64,000 bases of DNA from Mycolicibacterium porcinum (GCA_002086835.1 MVIG01000024.1:17349-81348); one strand, 5' to 3'; shown: positions 8,900 to 17,618, numbered from the stretch's first letter. The notes: generated by a model not told the origin, from the letters alone. Made by a program: numbers and translations.

Positions 8900-10042
8900 A
8901 TGACCATCACCACCAACCCACGGGTACCGGCCGCTGAGCGCATCGCGGTGCGCTGCGTCGACTCCGACGTCCATCCGATGCCGCGGCGCGGCGAGCTGAT
9001 CGAGTACATCCCGGAGCCTTGGCGCAGCAAGTACTTTCTGAGCCACAAGGTCGGCGAGCAGATCTACTATGACGCGCCCGACTATGCGCATGCGTATGCC
9101 ATGCGCGTGGACGCGTTCCCGCCGGACGGCGAGTTCGCCTGCAGCGACCCCGATATGGCGCTGCGCCAGCTCGTCATGGAAGCCGGCTCTGACATCGCCA
9201 TTCTCGAACCGACCCACTCGGAACACAGGCTGGGCGAAGCTACCGCAGCCTATTGCACGGCCACCAATCTGTGGCTGGCCAACCACTGGCTGGACAGCCA
9301 CAACAACTGGCACGAGCGATGGCGGGGTTCGGTCTGCGTGGCGATCGAGGAGCCGCAACTGGCGGTGGCCGAGATCGAGCAATGGGCCGAACACCCTTAC
9401 ATGGCACAGGTTCTGATCAAGGCCGAGCCGCGGCCGTCGTGGGGTGACCCGAAGTACGACCCGATCTGGGCCGCCGCCACCAAGCACGACATCACCGTGA
9501 GCTGTCACCTGTCCCGCGGAGAGTACGAGACCCTCCCGACGCCTCCGGTGGGGCTGCCGAGCTACAACCACGATTTCATGGTCAGCTACTCGCTGTTGGC
9601 GGCCAACCAGGTGATGAGCCTGATCTTCGACGGGGTCTTCGACCGGTTCCCGGCACTGCGCATCGTGTTCGTCGAGCACGCCTTCACCTGGATCCTGCCG
9701 CTGATGTGGCGCATGGACACCATCTACGAAGCGCGCAAGAGCTGGATGGACATCAAGCGCAAGCCGAGCGAATACGTCAAAGACCACATCAAGTTCACCA
9801 CCCAGCCGCTGGACTACCCCGAGGACAAGACCGAACTGTCCCGGGCCTTCGAGTGGATGGAATGCGAGAAGATCCTGCTGTATTCCAGCGACTATCCGCA
9901 CTGGACGTTCGACGATCCGCGCTGGCTCGTCAAGCACCTGCCCGAGCACGCCCGCGAGGCGATCATGTTCCGCAATGGCCTCGAGACCTACAAGCTGCCC
10001 GAGACCGTGCCGGTGCTCGAGGGCCAGGTGCGGGTGTTCTGA
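8900..10042 (+). CDS. Amidohydrolase family protein (intact metal site)
   Basis: A 380-residue TIM-barrel amidohydrolase. The expected ligands are visible: D23-V24-H25 on the first strand, His in SCHLS, His in VEHAF and Asp in SSDYPHW. The family includes ACMSD, LigW and gamma-resorcylate decarboxylase, which decarboxylate or hydrate unsaturated carboxylates, so C-C cleavage or hydrolysis of a ring-derived acid is plausible. A GGGAGG ribosome site precedes the ATG, 19 bases after the degenerate paralogue. Its TGA overlaps the ATG of the Rieske gene (TGATG). It probably acts together with the preceding protein. Confidence 0.85.
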   Translation: MTITTNPRVPAAERIAVRCVDSDVHPMPRRGELIEYIPEPWRSKYFLSHKVGEQIYYDAPDYAHAYAMRVDAFPPDGEFACSDPDMALRQLVMEAGSDIAILEPTHSEHRLGEATAAYCTATNLWLANHWLDSHNNWHERWRGSVCVAIEEPQLAVAEIEQWAEHPYMAQVLIKAEPRPSWGDPKYDPIWAAATKHDITVSCHLSRGEYETLPTPPVGLPSYNHDFMVSYSLLAANQVMSLIFDGVFDRFPALRIVFVEHAFTWILPLMWRMDTIYEARKSWMDIKRKPSEYVKDHIKFTTQPLDYPEDKTELSRAFEWMECEKILLYSSDYPHWTFDDPRWLVKHLPEHAREAIMFRNGLETYKLPETVPVLEGQVRVF

Positions 10043-10434
10043 TGACGGAACCGGACAAGCGCCCCCGGCTCGCTCAGGGACGCGAGCATGTCGTCGCCAC
10101 TGTGGACGAAATCCCGCCCGGTACACACAAACTGGTGCCGATCGGACGCCATGGCGTCGGTGTGTACAACGTCAACGGAACGTTCTATGCGATCGCCAAC
10201 TACTGCCCGCACGAGGGCGGTCCGCTGTGCTCGGGACGTGCCCGGGGTCGCACCGTGGTCGACGACGATGTGCCCGGCGACGCGGTGATGGTGCGCGACA
10301 AGGAGTTCATCTACTGCCCCTGGCACCAGTGGGGTTTCGAGCTGGCAACCGGCACCACTGCGGTGAAGCCGGAATGGAGTATCCGTACCTACCCGGTCCG
10401 CGTGGTTGGAGAAGATGTGTTGGTGATGGCATGA
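10042..10434 (+). CDS. Rieske [2Fe-2S] ferredoxin-like protein
   Basis: A 130-residue single-domain Rieske protein. The cluster ligands are C55-P-H57 and C92-P-W-H95. The spacing between the two boxes (34 residues between H57 and C92) is longer than the usual 15-18, so the loop holds an insertion containing VVDDDVPGD. No catalytic mononuclear-iron domain is present, so it is an electron carrier or an accessory protein. The start overlaps the stop of the amidohydrolase and its own TGA overlaps the next ATG, so all four genes of this operon are tightly coupled. Confidence 0.85.
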   Translation: MTEPDKRPRLAQGREHVVATVDEIPPGTHKLVPIGRHGVGVYNVNGTFYAIANYCPHEGGPLCSGRARGRTVVDDDVPGDAVMVRDKEFIYCPWHQWGFELATGTTAVKPEWSIRTYPVRVVGEDVLVMA

Positions 10435-11339
10435 CCGTGACGTTGGGCACCCCCGAACTCAAGCCGGGCGAGAAGACCATGGAGATCAACGGCGGCAACG
10501 TCGTGTACGAAATCCTGGGCGACAAGGGTGATTTCATCGCCCTCACGCCGGGCGGCCGATTCAGCAAGGACATTCCGGGCCTGCGACCGCTGGCCGAGGC
10601 CCTGGTCGAGGGTGGCTACCGGGTGCTGCTGTGGGACCGGCCCAATTGCGGTAGGTCCGACGTTCAGTTCTATGGCCAGAGCGAATCACATATGCGCGCC
10701 GAGACGCTCTACCGGTTGATCACCGCCCTCGAAATCGGACCGTGCTTCATCCTCGGCGGCTCCGGTGGGGCGCGGGATTCGATGCTGACCACCATGCTCT
10801 ACCCGGAGATCGTGCGAAAGCTGGTGGTGTGGAACATCGTCGGCGGGGTGTACGGGTCGTTCGTGCTCGGCGGCCACTATGTCACGCCGAGCATCCTGGC
10901 TGTCCGCGGGCTCGGTATCGAGGGGTTGTTGAACGTGCCGGAATGGCACGAGCGGATCGCGGAGAACCCCGCGAACCGGCAGCGTCTGCTCGATCTCGAC
11001 GCCGACGAGTTCCTCAAGGTCATGCTGCGCTGGCTCAACGCGTTCGTGTCGAAACCCGGTCAGACGATCCCAGGCGTGCCCGACGAGATGTTCGACAACA
11101 TCACCGTGCCAACCCTGATCATCCGCGGCGGCGAGAACGACTGGGATCATCCCAAGCGCACCTCGCTGGAGGTGAGTTGTCTGATCAAGGGCTCCAAGCT
11201 GATCGATCCCCCTTGGCCCGAGGATGCCTGGGAGCGCGCCGGCGAGAAGTTCGCCCAGAGCGGCGGAAAGACGTTCTGCCTGTTCGACACCTGGGTACAG
11301 GCCGCGCCCGCGATCATCGACTTCCTGAGATCGGCGTGA
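10431..11339 (+). CDS. Alpha/beta hydrolase
   Basis: A 302-residue alpha/beta hydrolase. The nucleophile elbow is GGSGGAR, the strand-turn motif is LWDRPNCGRSD, and the acid candidate lies in RGGENDWDHP. No clear catalytic His-containing GH motif appears near the C-terminus, where the sequence reads LIDPPWPEDAW; the His may be replaced or placed elsewhere. It is the last gene of the amidohydrolase operon (ATGA overlap with the Rieske gene). Hydrolysis of a ring-opened product is a reasonable guess, not shown. Confidence 0.8.
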   Translation: MTVTLGTPELKPGEKTMEINGGNVVYEILGDKGDFIALTPGGRFSKDIPGLRPLAEALVEGGYRVLLWDRPNCGRSDVQFYGQSESHMRAETLYRLITALEIGPCFILGGSGGARDSMLTTMLYPEIVRKLVVWNIVGGVYGSFVLGGHYVTPSILAVRGLGIEGLLNVPEWHERIAENPANRQRLLDLDADEFLKVMLRWLNAFVSKPGQTIPGVPDEMFDNITVPTLIIRGGENDWDHPKRTSLEVSCLIKGSKLIDPPWPEDAWERAGEKFAQSGGKTFCLFDTWVQAAPAIIDFLRSA

Positions 11340-11359
11340 CCACCGTACGGCCGGCGCGC

Positions 11360-11833
11360 TCACACCGTCCGGATGTGCACCTCGCAGTTCAGCGACGCTT
11401 CCAGGGCGGTGTGGATGCGGCTTTCCGGGATGCGTGTCAGGTCCGCCTTCTGCAGGGTCACCGTCACCACATCCCAGCCATCCACGTCGACGGATCGAAC
11501 GATGTCACCCGACACACCGAACCCGGCCAGCACACCGTGGGCGTCCTCATCGGTGCCGCGGCTGACGAAGGTGACCACGCCGGCCGTAGGGGTGGTACCG
11601 AAAGCCTTGGCGCACAGTTCCATCGCGATGGCCTGCAGCTCTGGTGCGTCGTCGCCGGCGATCAGCACCTCGACCTCGCGGCGATGCGCGGGCAGTCCGG
11701 CGAGCTGGTTGTCCAGCACCTCGGCGCCACGCTCGGCCAGCAACCCACGAAGCGTTGCCATGCCGTCGGATAGCTGCTGCTCCCCGAGCTCACCAGCCGG
11801 GTCGACTCCGACGCGCACCACCGCAGTTCTCAT
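11360..11833 (-). CDS. Conserved hypothetical protein, 157 aa
   Basis: A 157-residue protein beginning MRTAVVRVGVDPAGELGE. Two halves alternate hydrophobic strands and helices, and it has no cysteines forming a metal motif, no signal peptide and no membrane segment. I do not recognise its function. It is divergent from the NuoF-like gene (27 bp apart) and convergent with the alpha/beta hydrolase, so it may share a promoter region with the redox operon. Confidence 0.65.
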   Translation of the reverse strand: MRTAVVRVGVDPAGELGEQQLSDGMATLRGLLAERGAEVLDNQLAGLPAHRREVEVLIAGDDAPELQAIAMELCAKAFGTTPTAGVVTFVSRGTDEDAHGVLAGFGVSGDIVRSVDVDGWDVVTVTLQKADLTRIPESRIHTALEASLNCEVHIRTV

Positions 11834-11860
11834 GCCGGTAAGCCTAGCCGGGGACGGGAT

Positions 11861-13156
11861 GTGACCATGACAGCCGAACTGACGGTCGCGGCATGGCCGG
11901 GAATCACGCCGCGCCTGCTGCGCGACGGGCCGGAGGCCCTCGACACCTACCGGCAAGCCGGCGGCTATGCGCCCCTTGCCGATCCGGACCATCTCTTGAC
12001 CGAGGTCGACGCCAGCGGATTGCTCGGCCGGGGCGGCGCGGCGTTCCCGATGGCGGTGAAGCTGCGCACGGTGCGCGACAACGGCAGAGAAGCCGCAGGC
12101 ACCGTGGTGATCGCCAACGGCGAAGAGGGAGAGCCGGCCTCGATCAAGGACCGCTGGTTGCTCCGCAATCGCCCGCATGCGGTGCTGGACGGTCTGCGGC
12201 TGGCCGCCGAGATCGTCGGGGCCGACCGCGCCGTGGTGTACGTGTCGGATCCCCTTGCCGCCGAGCGCGTCGGGCACGCGATCGCCGAATTGTCCGGCGA
12301 TACGGACGGCGTGGCGGTTGAATTGCTCACCGTCACTCCGGGTTACGTCGCGGGTGAGGAGACCGCCGCGGTACACGTGGTCAACGGTGGACCGGCGAAA
12401 CCCACCGACAAGCCGCCGCGCCCGTTCGAAGAGGGGGTGGCCGGGAAACCGACGCTGATCAGCAATGTCGAGACGCTGGCCCACCTGGCCTACCTCCACC
12501 AGCACAGCGCACAAGCGTTCCGGGAACTGGGCACCGACTCCTCCCCCGGCACCTTCCTCGCCACGATCACCGGGGCCGGACGCGTGCCCGCGCTGTACGA
12601 ACTGCCGCACGGGATCGCGTTCGCCGATCTGCTCACCCTGCACGGGGTATCCTCCGACAGCGTCCGCGGGGCGCTGATGGGCGGTTACTTCGCCGGACTG
12701 GTCAACCGCGACATCGTCGGGGCCACACTGGATCACGAGTCCGTTCGGGCGCTGGGCAGCGGCCTGGGGTGCGGTGCGATCGGCATCCTCACCGACGACT
12801 GCCCGGTGGCGGTCGCGGCGTCGGTATTGGCCTATTTCGACCGCGAGAACGCCGGCCAGTGCGGGTCCTGCTTCAACGGGACAGCCGCGATGGCGGCGGT
12901 GGCCGTCGGGCTGCGTGACGGCAACGCCTGCCAGGAGGATCTGGACCGGCTCAAGCGCTGGTCGGTGGTACTGCGCGGCCGCGGTGCCTGCGCCACCCTC
13001 GACGGCGCGGCCAACGTGGCGGCGAGCCTACTGGCCCAATTCCCCGATCTGGTGCAGCGCCACCTCGAAAATGGCTGTCAGAACTGCCGTTCCGGCGCAT
13101 TCGCCGCGGCACGGCCGTACGAAGTGGAGCCCCTGGAGGCGGTGGTGACGGTATGA
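11861..13156 (+). CDS. NuoF-like NADH-binding flavoprotein (stand-alone)
   Basis: A 431-residue homologue of the complex I 51-kDa subunit outside any nuo operon. It keeps the FMN/NADH glycine-rich loop LLGRGGAAFP and the ANGEEGEPASIKDR motif, then an SLBB-like region. The Fe-S site is altered: where NuoF has CGxCxPCREGT, this protein reads QCGSCFNGT, missing the third Cys. The later Cys (GACATLD) is present, and an extra CQNC lies near the C-terminus. Its stop overlaps the start of a ferredoxin gene. It therefore probably transfers NADH electrons to ferredoxin(s) serving the P450s. ATG 11867 is an alternative start. Confidence 0.85.
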   Translation: MTMTAELTVAAWPGITPRLLRDGPEALDTYRQAGGYAPLADPDHLLTEVDASGLLGRGGAAFPMAVKLRTVRDNGREAAGTVVIANGEEGEPASIKDRWLLRNRPHAVLDGLRLAAEIVGADRAVVYVSDPLAAERVGHAIAELSGDTDGVAVELLTVTPGYVAGEETAAVHVVNGGPAKPTDKPPRPFEEGVAGKPTLISNVETLAHLAYLHQHSAQAFRELGTDSSPGTFLATITGAGRVPALYELPHGIAFADLLTLHGVSSDSVRGALMGGYFAGLVNRDIVGATLDHESVRALGSGLGCGAIGILTDDCPVAVAASVLAYFDRENAGQCGSCFNGTAAMAAVAVGLRDGNACQEDLDRLKRWSVVLRGRGACATLDGAANVAASLLAQFPDLVQRHLENGCQNCRSGAFAAARPYEVEPLEAVVTV

Positions 13157-13374
13157 AGATCAAGCTCGATCGCACGTTGTGCGATGGCTTCGGATTGTGC
13201 GCCAAACACGCACCGGAGTACTTCCCGCTCGATGACTGGGGCTACGCCTCGCTGCAGGGCGACGGCAACATCCCCGAGGCCGACGAGGACGCGGTCCGGC
13301 GCGCCCTGCTGGACTGCCCCGTGCACGCGATCATCGAGCTCAAGGAGGCGCACACCCATCAGGGGGCCGGGTGA
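13153..13374 (+). CDS. Small 3Fe-4S/4Fe-4S-type ferredoxin (CxxFxxC)
   Basis: A 73-residue ferredoxin with CDGFGLC near residue 10 and CPVHAI near residue 55, the CxxXxxC(X)nCP pattern of mycobacterial P450-associated ferredoxins. Here the variable position X is Phe; His or Cys there would influence cluster type and potential. ATG 13153 overlaps the TGA of the NuoF-like gene, which suggests the flavoprotein is its direct reductase. Confidence 0.9.
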   Translation: MKIKLDRTLCDGFGLCAKHAPEYFPLDDWGYASLQGDGNIPEADEDAVRRALLDCPVHAIIELKEAHTHQGAG

Positions 13375-13467
13375 GGCCGGCATTGACCCTTAGGGCTGGA
13401 TCACCGATCCCGGACACTGGTAACGTGATTCTCCACACAGAATAATTTGCTTACCACCGGAGTCGAG

Positions 13468-15123
13468 TTGTCACAGATACCGGGACGTCCGCTCCCGACG
13501 GTCACCACGCTCAACGAGTACTTCTGGACCGCGGGCGCCGACGGGGTGCTGCGAATCCAGGAGTGTCGGGACTGCAGCGCCCTCATCCATCCGCCGCAGC
13601 CGATCTGCCGGTACTGCCGCAGCCACAACATGGGTGTGCGCGACGTGTCCGGGCGTGCATCGCTGGCCGGGTTCACGGTCAACCACCGGTTCGGGTTCCC
13701 CGACTTGCCACCGCCGTACGTGGTCGCCGAGGTCGCCATCGCCGAGGATCCCCGGGTCCGGCTGACGACCAACATCGTGGACTGCGATTTCGACGACCTC
13801 AAACTCGGGATGCCGGTCGAGGTCGACTTCCAGCACATCGAGGACGTCTGGCTGCCGGTGTTCAAGCCCTCCGCCGACACCACGGCAACCCCGCCGGTCG
13901 CCGAACCGGTCGCCCCCCAGGAGGTTGCCAAGTACGTCCGGCCGATGCTCACCAAGCAGAAGTTCGAGGACCACTCGGCCATCACCGGTATCGGGATGTC
14001 CAAGATCGGCCGTCGGCAGATGGTGCCGCCGCTGGCACTCACCATCGATGCGGCCGAAAAGGCAGTCGCCGACGCCGGTTTGACGTTCGACGACATCGAC
14101 GGCCTGTCCACCTACCCCGGGCTGGCCATCGCAGGCATGGGCGAGGGCGGTGTCAGTGCCCTGGAGGGTGCGCTCGGGCTCCGGCCGACCTGGATCAACG
14201 GCGGCATGGACACGTTCGGCCCCGGCGGCTCGGTGATCGCGGCGATGATGGCCGTGGCCACCGGCATGGCGCGACACGTGCTGTGCTTCCGCACGCTGTG
14301 GGAAGCGACGTTCGGCCAGCTGGTCAAGGAGGGCAAGATGTCCCCTCCGATGGGCGGCCGCAGCGACAACTGGCAGCACCCGTTCGGGTCCACCTCGGCG
14401 GCACACACGTTGGCGCAGAACGCCGGCCGTCACTTCGATCGGTACGGCACCACGCGGGAGACCCTCGGCTGGATCGCCCTCAACCAGCGCGCCAACGCCG
14501 CGCTGAACCCGACCGCCATCTACCGCGATCCGCTGACCATGGACGACTACCTGTCGGCCCGCATGATCACCACCCCGTTCGGCCTCTACGACTGCGATGT
14601 GCCGTGCGACGGCGCGGTGGCCGTCATCGTCTCGGCGGTCGACGCCGCGCGCGACCTGCCCAAGCCGCCGATCCTGTTCGAGGCTGTCGGCACCCAGATC
14701 ATCGAACGGCTCGACTGGGACCAGACCACACTGACCCACGAACCTCAGGTGCTCGGCCAGAGCGCACACATGTGGTCGCGAACCTCGCTGCGCCCCAGCG
14801 ACGTCGACGTCGCCGAGCTGTATGACGGGTTCAGCTTCAACTGCCTGTCGTGGCTTGAGGGTCTCGGCTTCTGCGGCATCGGAGAAGCCAAGGACTTCCT
14901 CGACGGCGGCCACAACATCGCCCGCGACGGCATCATCCCGCTCAACACCCACGGCGGGCAGCTCTCGCACGGTCGCACCCATGGGATGGGTCTGATCCAC
15001 GAGGCCGTCACACAGTTGCGCGGCGAGGCCGGCGAGCGCCAGGTCAAGGACGCCCGCGTCGCGGTGGCCAGCAGCGGCGGCCTGACCCCGAGCGGCGTGT
15101 TACTGATGCGCAGGGACGACTGA
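13468..15123 (+). CDS. DUF35 OB-fold/zinc-ribbon fused to thiolase-like (Ltp2-type) protein
   Basis: A 551-residue two-domain protein. Residues 1-140 carry a rubredoxin-like zinc ribbon (CRDC and CRYC, 16 residues between the pairs) and an OB fold of the DUF35 type. Residues 165-551 form a thiolase-superfamily domain with the HGGQLSHGRTHG active-site loop and no standard thiolase CxS/G nucleophile motif. In sterol side-chain catabolism separate DUF35 (ChsH2) and Ltp2 chains form a retro-aldolase. A natural fusion suggests carbon-carbon cleavage of a hydroxyacyl-CoA. TTG 13468, preceded by GGAG, is preferred over TTG 13447. A short inverted repeat, ATTCT-N6-AGAAT, lies at 13428-13443. Confidence 0.85.
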   Translation: MSQIPGRPLPTVTTLNEYFWTAGADGVLRIQECRDCSALIHPPQPICRYCRSHNMGVRDVSGRASLAGFTVNHRFGFPDLPPPYVVAEVAIAEDPRVRLTTNIVDCDFDDLKLGMPVEVDFQHIEDVWLPVFKPSADTTATPPVAEPVAPQEVAKYVRPMLTKQKFEDHSAITGIGMSKIGRRQMVPPLALTIDAAEKAVADAGLTFDDIDGLSTYPGLAIAGMGEGGVSALEGALGLRPTWINGGMDTFGPGGSVIAAMMAVATGMARHVLCFRTLWEATFGQLVKEGKMSPPMGGRSDNWQHPFGSTSAAHTLAQNAGRHFDRYGTTRETLGWIALNQRANAALNPTAIYRDPLTMDDYLSARMITTPFGLYDCDVPCDGAVAVIVSAVDAARDLPKPPILFEAVGTQIIERLDWDQTTLTHEPQVLGQSAHMWSRTSLRPSDVDVAELYDGFSFNCLSWLEGLGFCGIGEAKDFLDGGHNIARDGIIPLNTHGGQLSHGRTHGMGLIHEAVTQLRGEAGERQVKDARVAVASSGGLTPSGVLLMRRDD

Positions 15124-15139
15124 AGCATGCACGTATCCC

Positions 15140-16012
15140 ATGAGTAGGACAGCCCCACACCCCAGGGTGGTGATGGTCGACGGCGTACCGATGTCGGCTC
15201 TGGTCGCCGAGGCTGCCGACCCACGCGCAGTCGTCGTCGCGCTGCACGGCGGAGCCACCACGTCGGCGTACTTCGACTGCCCCGGCCACCCGGAGCTCTC
15301 GCTGCTGCGCATCGCGGTCGACCAGGGGTACACCGTGGTCGCGCTGGACCGTCCCGGCTACGGAGCGTCGGCGGCCTACCCGGATGCCATGGCGCGCCCG
15401 GAACAGCGGGTCGCCTTGGCGGTCGGCGCAATCCAGCGCATCGCCGGCACGGCCGGCCTTTTCGTCGTCGGCCATTCGCTGGGCTGCGAGCTGGCATTGC
15501 ACCTCGCCGTCCAGCGGCCCGAGGTGCTCGGCGTGTCGCTGGCCGGAACCGGCCGCCGGTATCACCCGAGCGCACAGCAGCTGCTGAAGGACGCCTCCCC
15601 GGCGAATCGGCCGCGCGGTCTGCGTGAGCTGTTGTGGGAGCCGGCCCGGCTCTACCCCACCGATGTGATCGGCGCCGGACTGTCCGCGGGCGGCACCGCA
15701 TACGAGGGCGACGTCGTCAAAAGCTGGTCAAGGCAGGACTTTCCGGCGCTGGCCGGGCAGACGAAAGTGCCGGTGCAGTTTCTCGCGGGCGAGTACGAGA
15801 ACGTCTGGGAATCCGATCCCGAGGCGTTGGCCGCTATCGGTGCGATGTTCACCGCCTCGCCCCGGGTCCAGACCGGTGAGCTCGCCGACAGCGGGCACAA
15901 CCTCAGCGTGGGGTTGACCGCCGAGATCTATCACCGCAAGGTGCTGTCATTCGTCGACGAATGCGTGGCAAGCGGCACCCCGAAAACCGAAGTGGAAGTG
16001 GAGGCAGGTTGA
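15140..16012 (+). CDS. Alpha/beta hydrolase
   Basis: A 290-residue hydrolase with the oxyanion strand ALHGG, nucleophile elbow GHSLG near residue 115, acidic candidates in AGEYENVWESD and the catalytic His in DSGHNLS. It lies 16 bases after the thiolase fusion, and its TGA overlaps the next ATG. The sequence is typical of small-molecule esterases or C-C hydrolases; the substrate is unknown. Confidence 0.85.
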   Translation: MSRTAPHPRVVMVDGVPMSALVAEAADPRAVVVALHGGATTSAYFDCPGHPELSLLRIAVDQGYTVVALDRPGYGASAAYPDAMARPEQRVALAVGAIQRIAGTAGLFVVGHSLGCELALHLAVQRPEVLGVSLAGTGRRYHPSAQQLLKDASPANRPRGLRELLWEPARLYPTDVIGAGLSAGGTAYEGDVVKSWSRQDFPALAGQTKVPVQFLAGEYENVWESDPEALAAIGAMFTASPRVQTGELADSGHNLSVGLTAEIYHRKVLSFVDECVASGTPKTEVEVEAG

Positions 16013-16830
16013 TGCGAGTCGGATTCATCGGACTGGGCAGCCAGGGGGCGCCGATGGCGCGACGAATCGTCGAGGGTGGCTTCGAGACCACGCTGTGGGC
16101 TCGCCGCCCGGCGTCACTGGAACCCTTCGCCGACACCGGGGCCAAAACCGCGGGCTCCCCCGCCGAGCTGGCGGCGGCCAGCGACCTGGTCTGCCTGTGT
16201 GTGGTCGGCGACGACGACGTTCGCCAGGTGCTCGATGGCGAGACCGGCGTGCTGGCCGGACTGGCGCCCGGCGGCGTCATCGCCATCCACTCCACGGTGC
16301 ACCCGGACACCTGTCGCGAGATCGCGGAAAAGGCTGCTGCCCAGGGTGTTTCGGTCGTCGATGCGCCGGTGAGCGGCGGTCAGCCCGCCGCCTCGGCCGG
16401 TACCCTGCTGGTGATGGTCGGCGGCGACGAGGAGATTGTCGAGCGGGTGCGGCCCGTGTTCGCCACCTATGCCGACCCGATCGTGCACCTGGGCGGAGTC
16501 GGCGCGGGCCAGGTCGCGAAGATCCTGAACAACCTGCTGTTCAGCGCCAACCTGGGGGCCGCCATGAGTGCGCTGGAACTCGGTGAGGCGCTGGGTGTTC
16601 CGCGTCAGGCGTTGTGCGAGGTGATCACGCGCGGTTCGGCCACCAGCAAGGCACTCAACAGCATCGCTATGTTCGGCGGGACACTGGACAACCTGGCGCC
16701 GATAGCCGGTGCGCTGCTGCAGAAGGACTGCCGGCACGCCGCCAGCCTGGCCGATGACGCCTCGGCTCCCCAGGGAGCAGTGTTTGATGCCGCCGACAAT
16801 GCCCTCGCCATCATGAATCATCCCCGCTGA
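16012..16830 (+). CDS. 3-Hydroxyisobutyrate dehydrogenase-like NAD(P)-dependent oxidoreductase (copy 1)
   Basis: A 272-residue beta-hydroxyacid dehydrogenase. The N-terminal GFIGLGSQGAPMA binds the dinucleotide, DAPVSGG is the substrate-binding box, and GAGQVAKILNN carries the catalytic Lys. Length and motifs match the family. It is coupled to the alpha/beta hydrolase upstream and to a paralogue downstream by TGATG overlaps. It probably oxidises a 3-hydroxy acid or branched alcohol intermediate, or reduces the reverse. Confidence 0.88.
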   Translation: MRVGFIGLGSQGAPMARRIVEGGFETTLWARRPASLEPFADTGAKTAGSPAELAAASDLVCLCVVGDDDVRQVLDGETGVLAGLAPGGVIAIHSTVHPDTCREIAEKAAAQGVSVVDAPVSGGQPAASAGTLLVMVGGDEEIVERVRPVFATYADPIVHLGGVGAGQVAKILNNLLFSANLGAAMSALELGEALGVPRQALCEVITRGSATSKALNSIAMFGGTLDNLAPIAGALLQKDCRHAASLADDASAPQGAVFDAADNALAIMNHPR

Positions 16831-17618
16831 TGCGCATCGGTTTCCTCGGGGCCGGCCGGATGGGTGCGCCGATGGTGCGCCGCCTGGCCGATGCCGGACA
16901 CCAGGTGCGAGTCCTCGGCCGCGACGACGAAAAGCGCGCTGCGGTAGCCGAGCTCGGGGCCACACCGGTGAGTTCACCACGCGAGGCCGTCGAGGGTGTC
17001 GACGTGGCGATCGTCTGCGTGTTCACCGACGGGCAGGTGCGCGAGCTCTGCCCGGATCTGCTCGACGCGTTGCCCGAAGGCTCGATTCTGGTGCTGCACA
17101 CCACCGGCAGCCCCCGCACCGCCGAGGCCCTCGCCGAGCGCGGGGCCGCGCGCGGTATCGCTGTCATCGACGCCCCGGTCAGCGGCGGACCGCACGACAT
17201 CGCAGCCGGGACCATCACGGTGTTCGCGGGTGGCCCGGACGACGCGGTGGCCCGTGCCCACGAGGCGCTGGCCGCCTACGCCGATCCGGTGCTGCACGTC
17301 GGCCCGGTCGGCGCCGGACAACGGGTGAAGCTGGTCAACAACGCGCTGTTCGCCGCGCAGATCGGCGTGGTCGCCGAGGGCGTACGCCTGGGCGACCGGC
17401 TGGGTATCGACGAGGCGACGCTGCTCAGCGCGCTCACCCATGGCAGCGCGGCGAGCCGCGCACTGGGCGGTATCGCCGCCACCGGGTCTGCCGACGCCTT
17501 CATCGCGCGGGTCGGCGAATTCATCGGCAAAGACGTGGCCGTGGTTCGCCGCACCGCGTCTGAGCTGGACAGCGACCTCGGCCGACTCGAGGGACTGCTC
17601 GACGTCGCGGTCAACTGA
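16830..17618 (+). CDS. 3-Hydroxyisobutyrate dehydrogenase-like oxidoreductase (copy 2)
   Basis: A 262-residue tandem paralogue of the preceding gene. The Rossmann motif is GFLGAGRMGAPM, the substrate box DAPVSGG, and the catalytic Lys lies in GAGQRVKLVNN. The two copies are clearly divergent, so they may act on different stereoisomers or form a heteromer. It is the last gene of the block that starts with the NuoF-like protein; a 149-bp gap with an operator-like palindrome follows. Confidence 0.88.
   Translation: MRIGFLGAGRMGAPMVRRLADAGHQVRVLGRDDEKRAAVAELGATPVSSPREAVEGVDVAIVCVFTDGQVRELCPDLLDALPEGSILVLHTTGSPRTAEALAERGAARGIAVIDAPVSGGPHDIAAGTITVFAGGPDDAVARAHEALAAYADPVLHVGPVGAGQRVKLVNNALFAAQIGVVAEGVRLGDRLGIDEATLLSALTHGSAASRALGGIAATGSADAFIARVGEFIGKDVAVVRRTASELDSDLGRLEGLLDVAVN

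Noticed and set aside
11360-12736. Long minus-strand frame extending the 157-aa hypothetical upstream
   Set aside because: The upstream two thirds overlap the NuoF-like gene and look like a shadow; the conserved part begins at ATG 11833.
13428-13443. ATTCT-N6-AGAAT upstream of the DUF35-thiolase as another GAGAA-N5-TTCTC copy
   Set aside because: Half-sites are in the opposite orientation and the spacing differs; kept only as a remark in the gene entry.
13471-15000. 509-codon minus-strand open frame opposite the DUF35-thiolase gene
   Set aside because: A high-GC shadow of the plus-strand gene: no recognisable domain, while the plus strand shows conserved motifs throughout.
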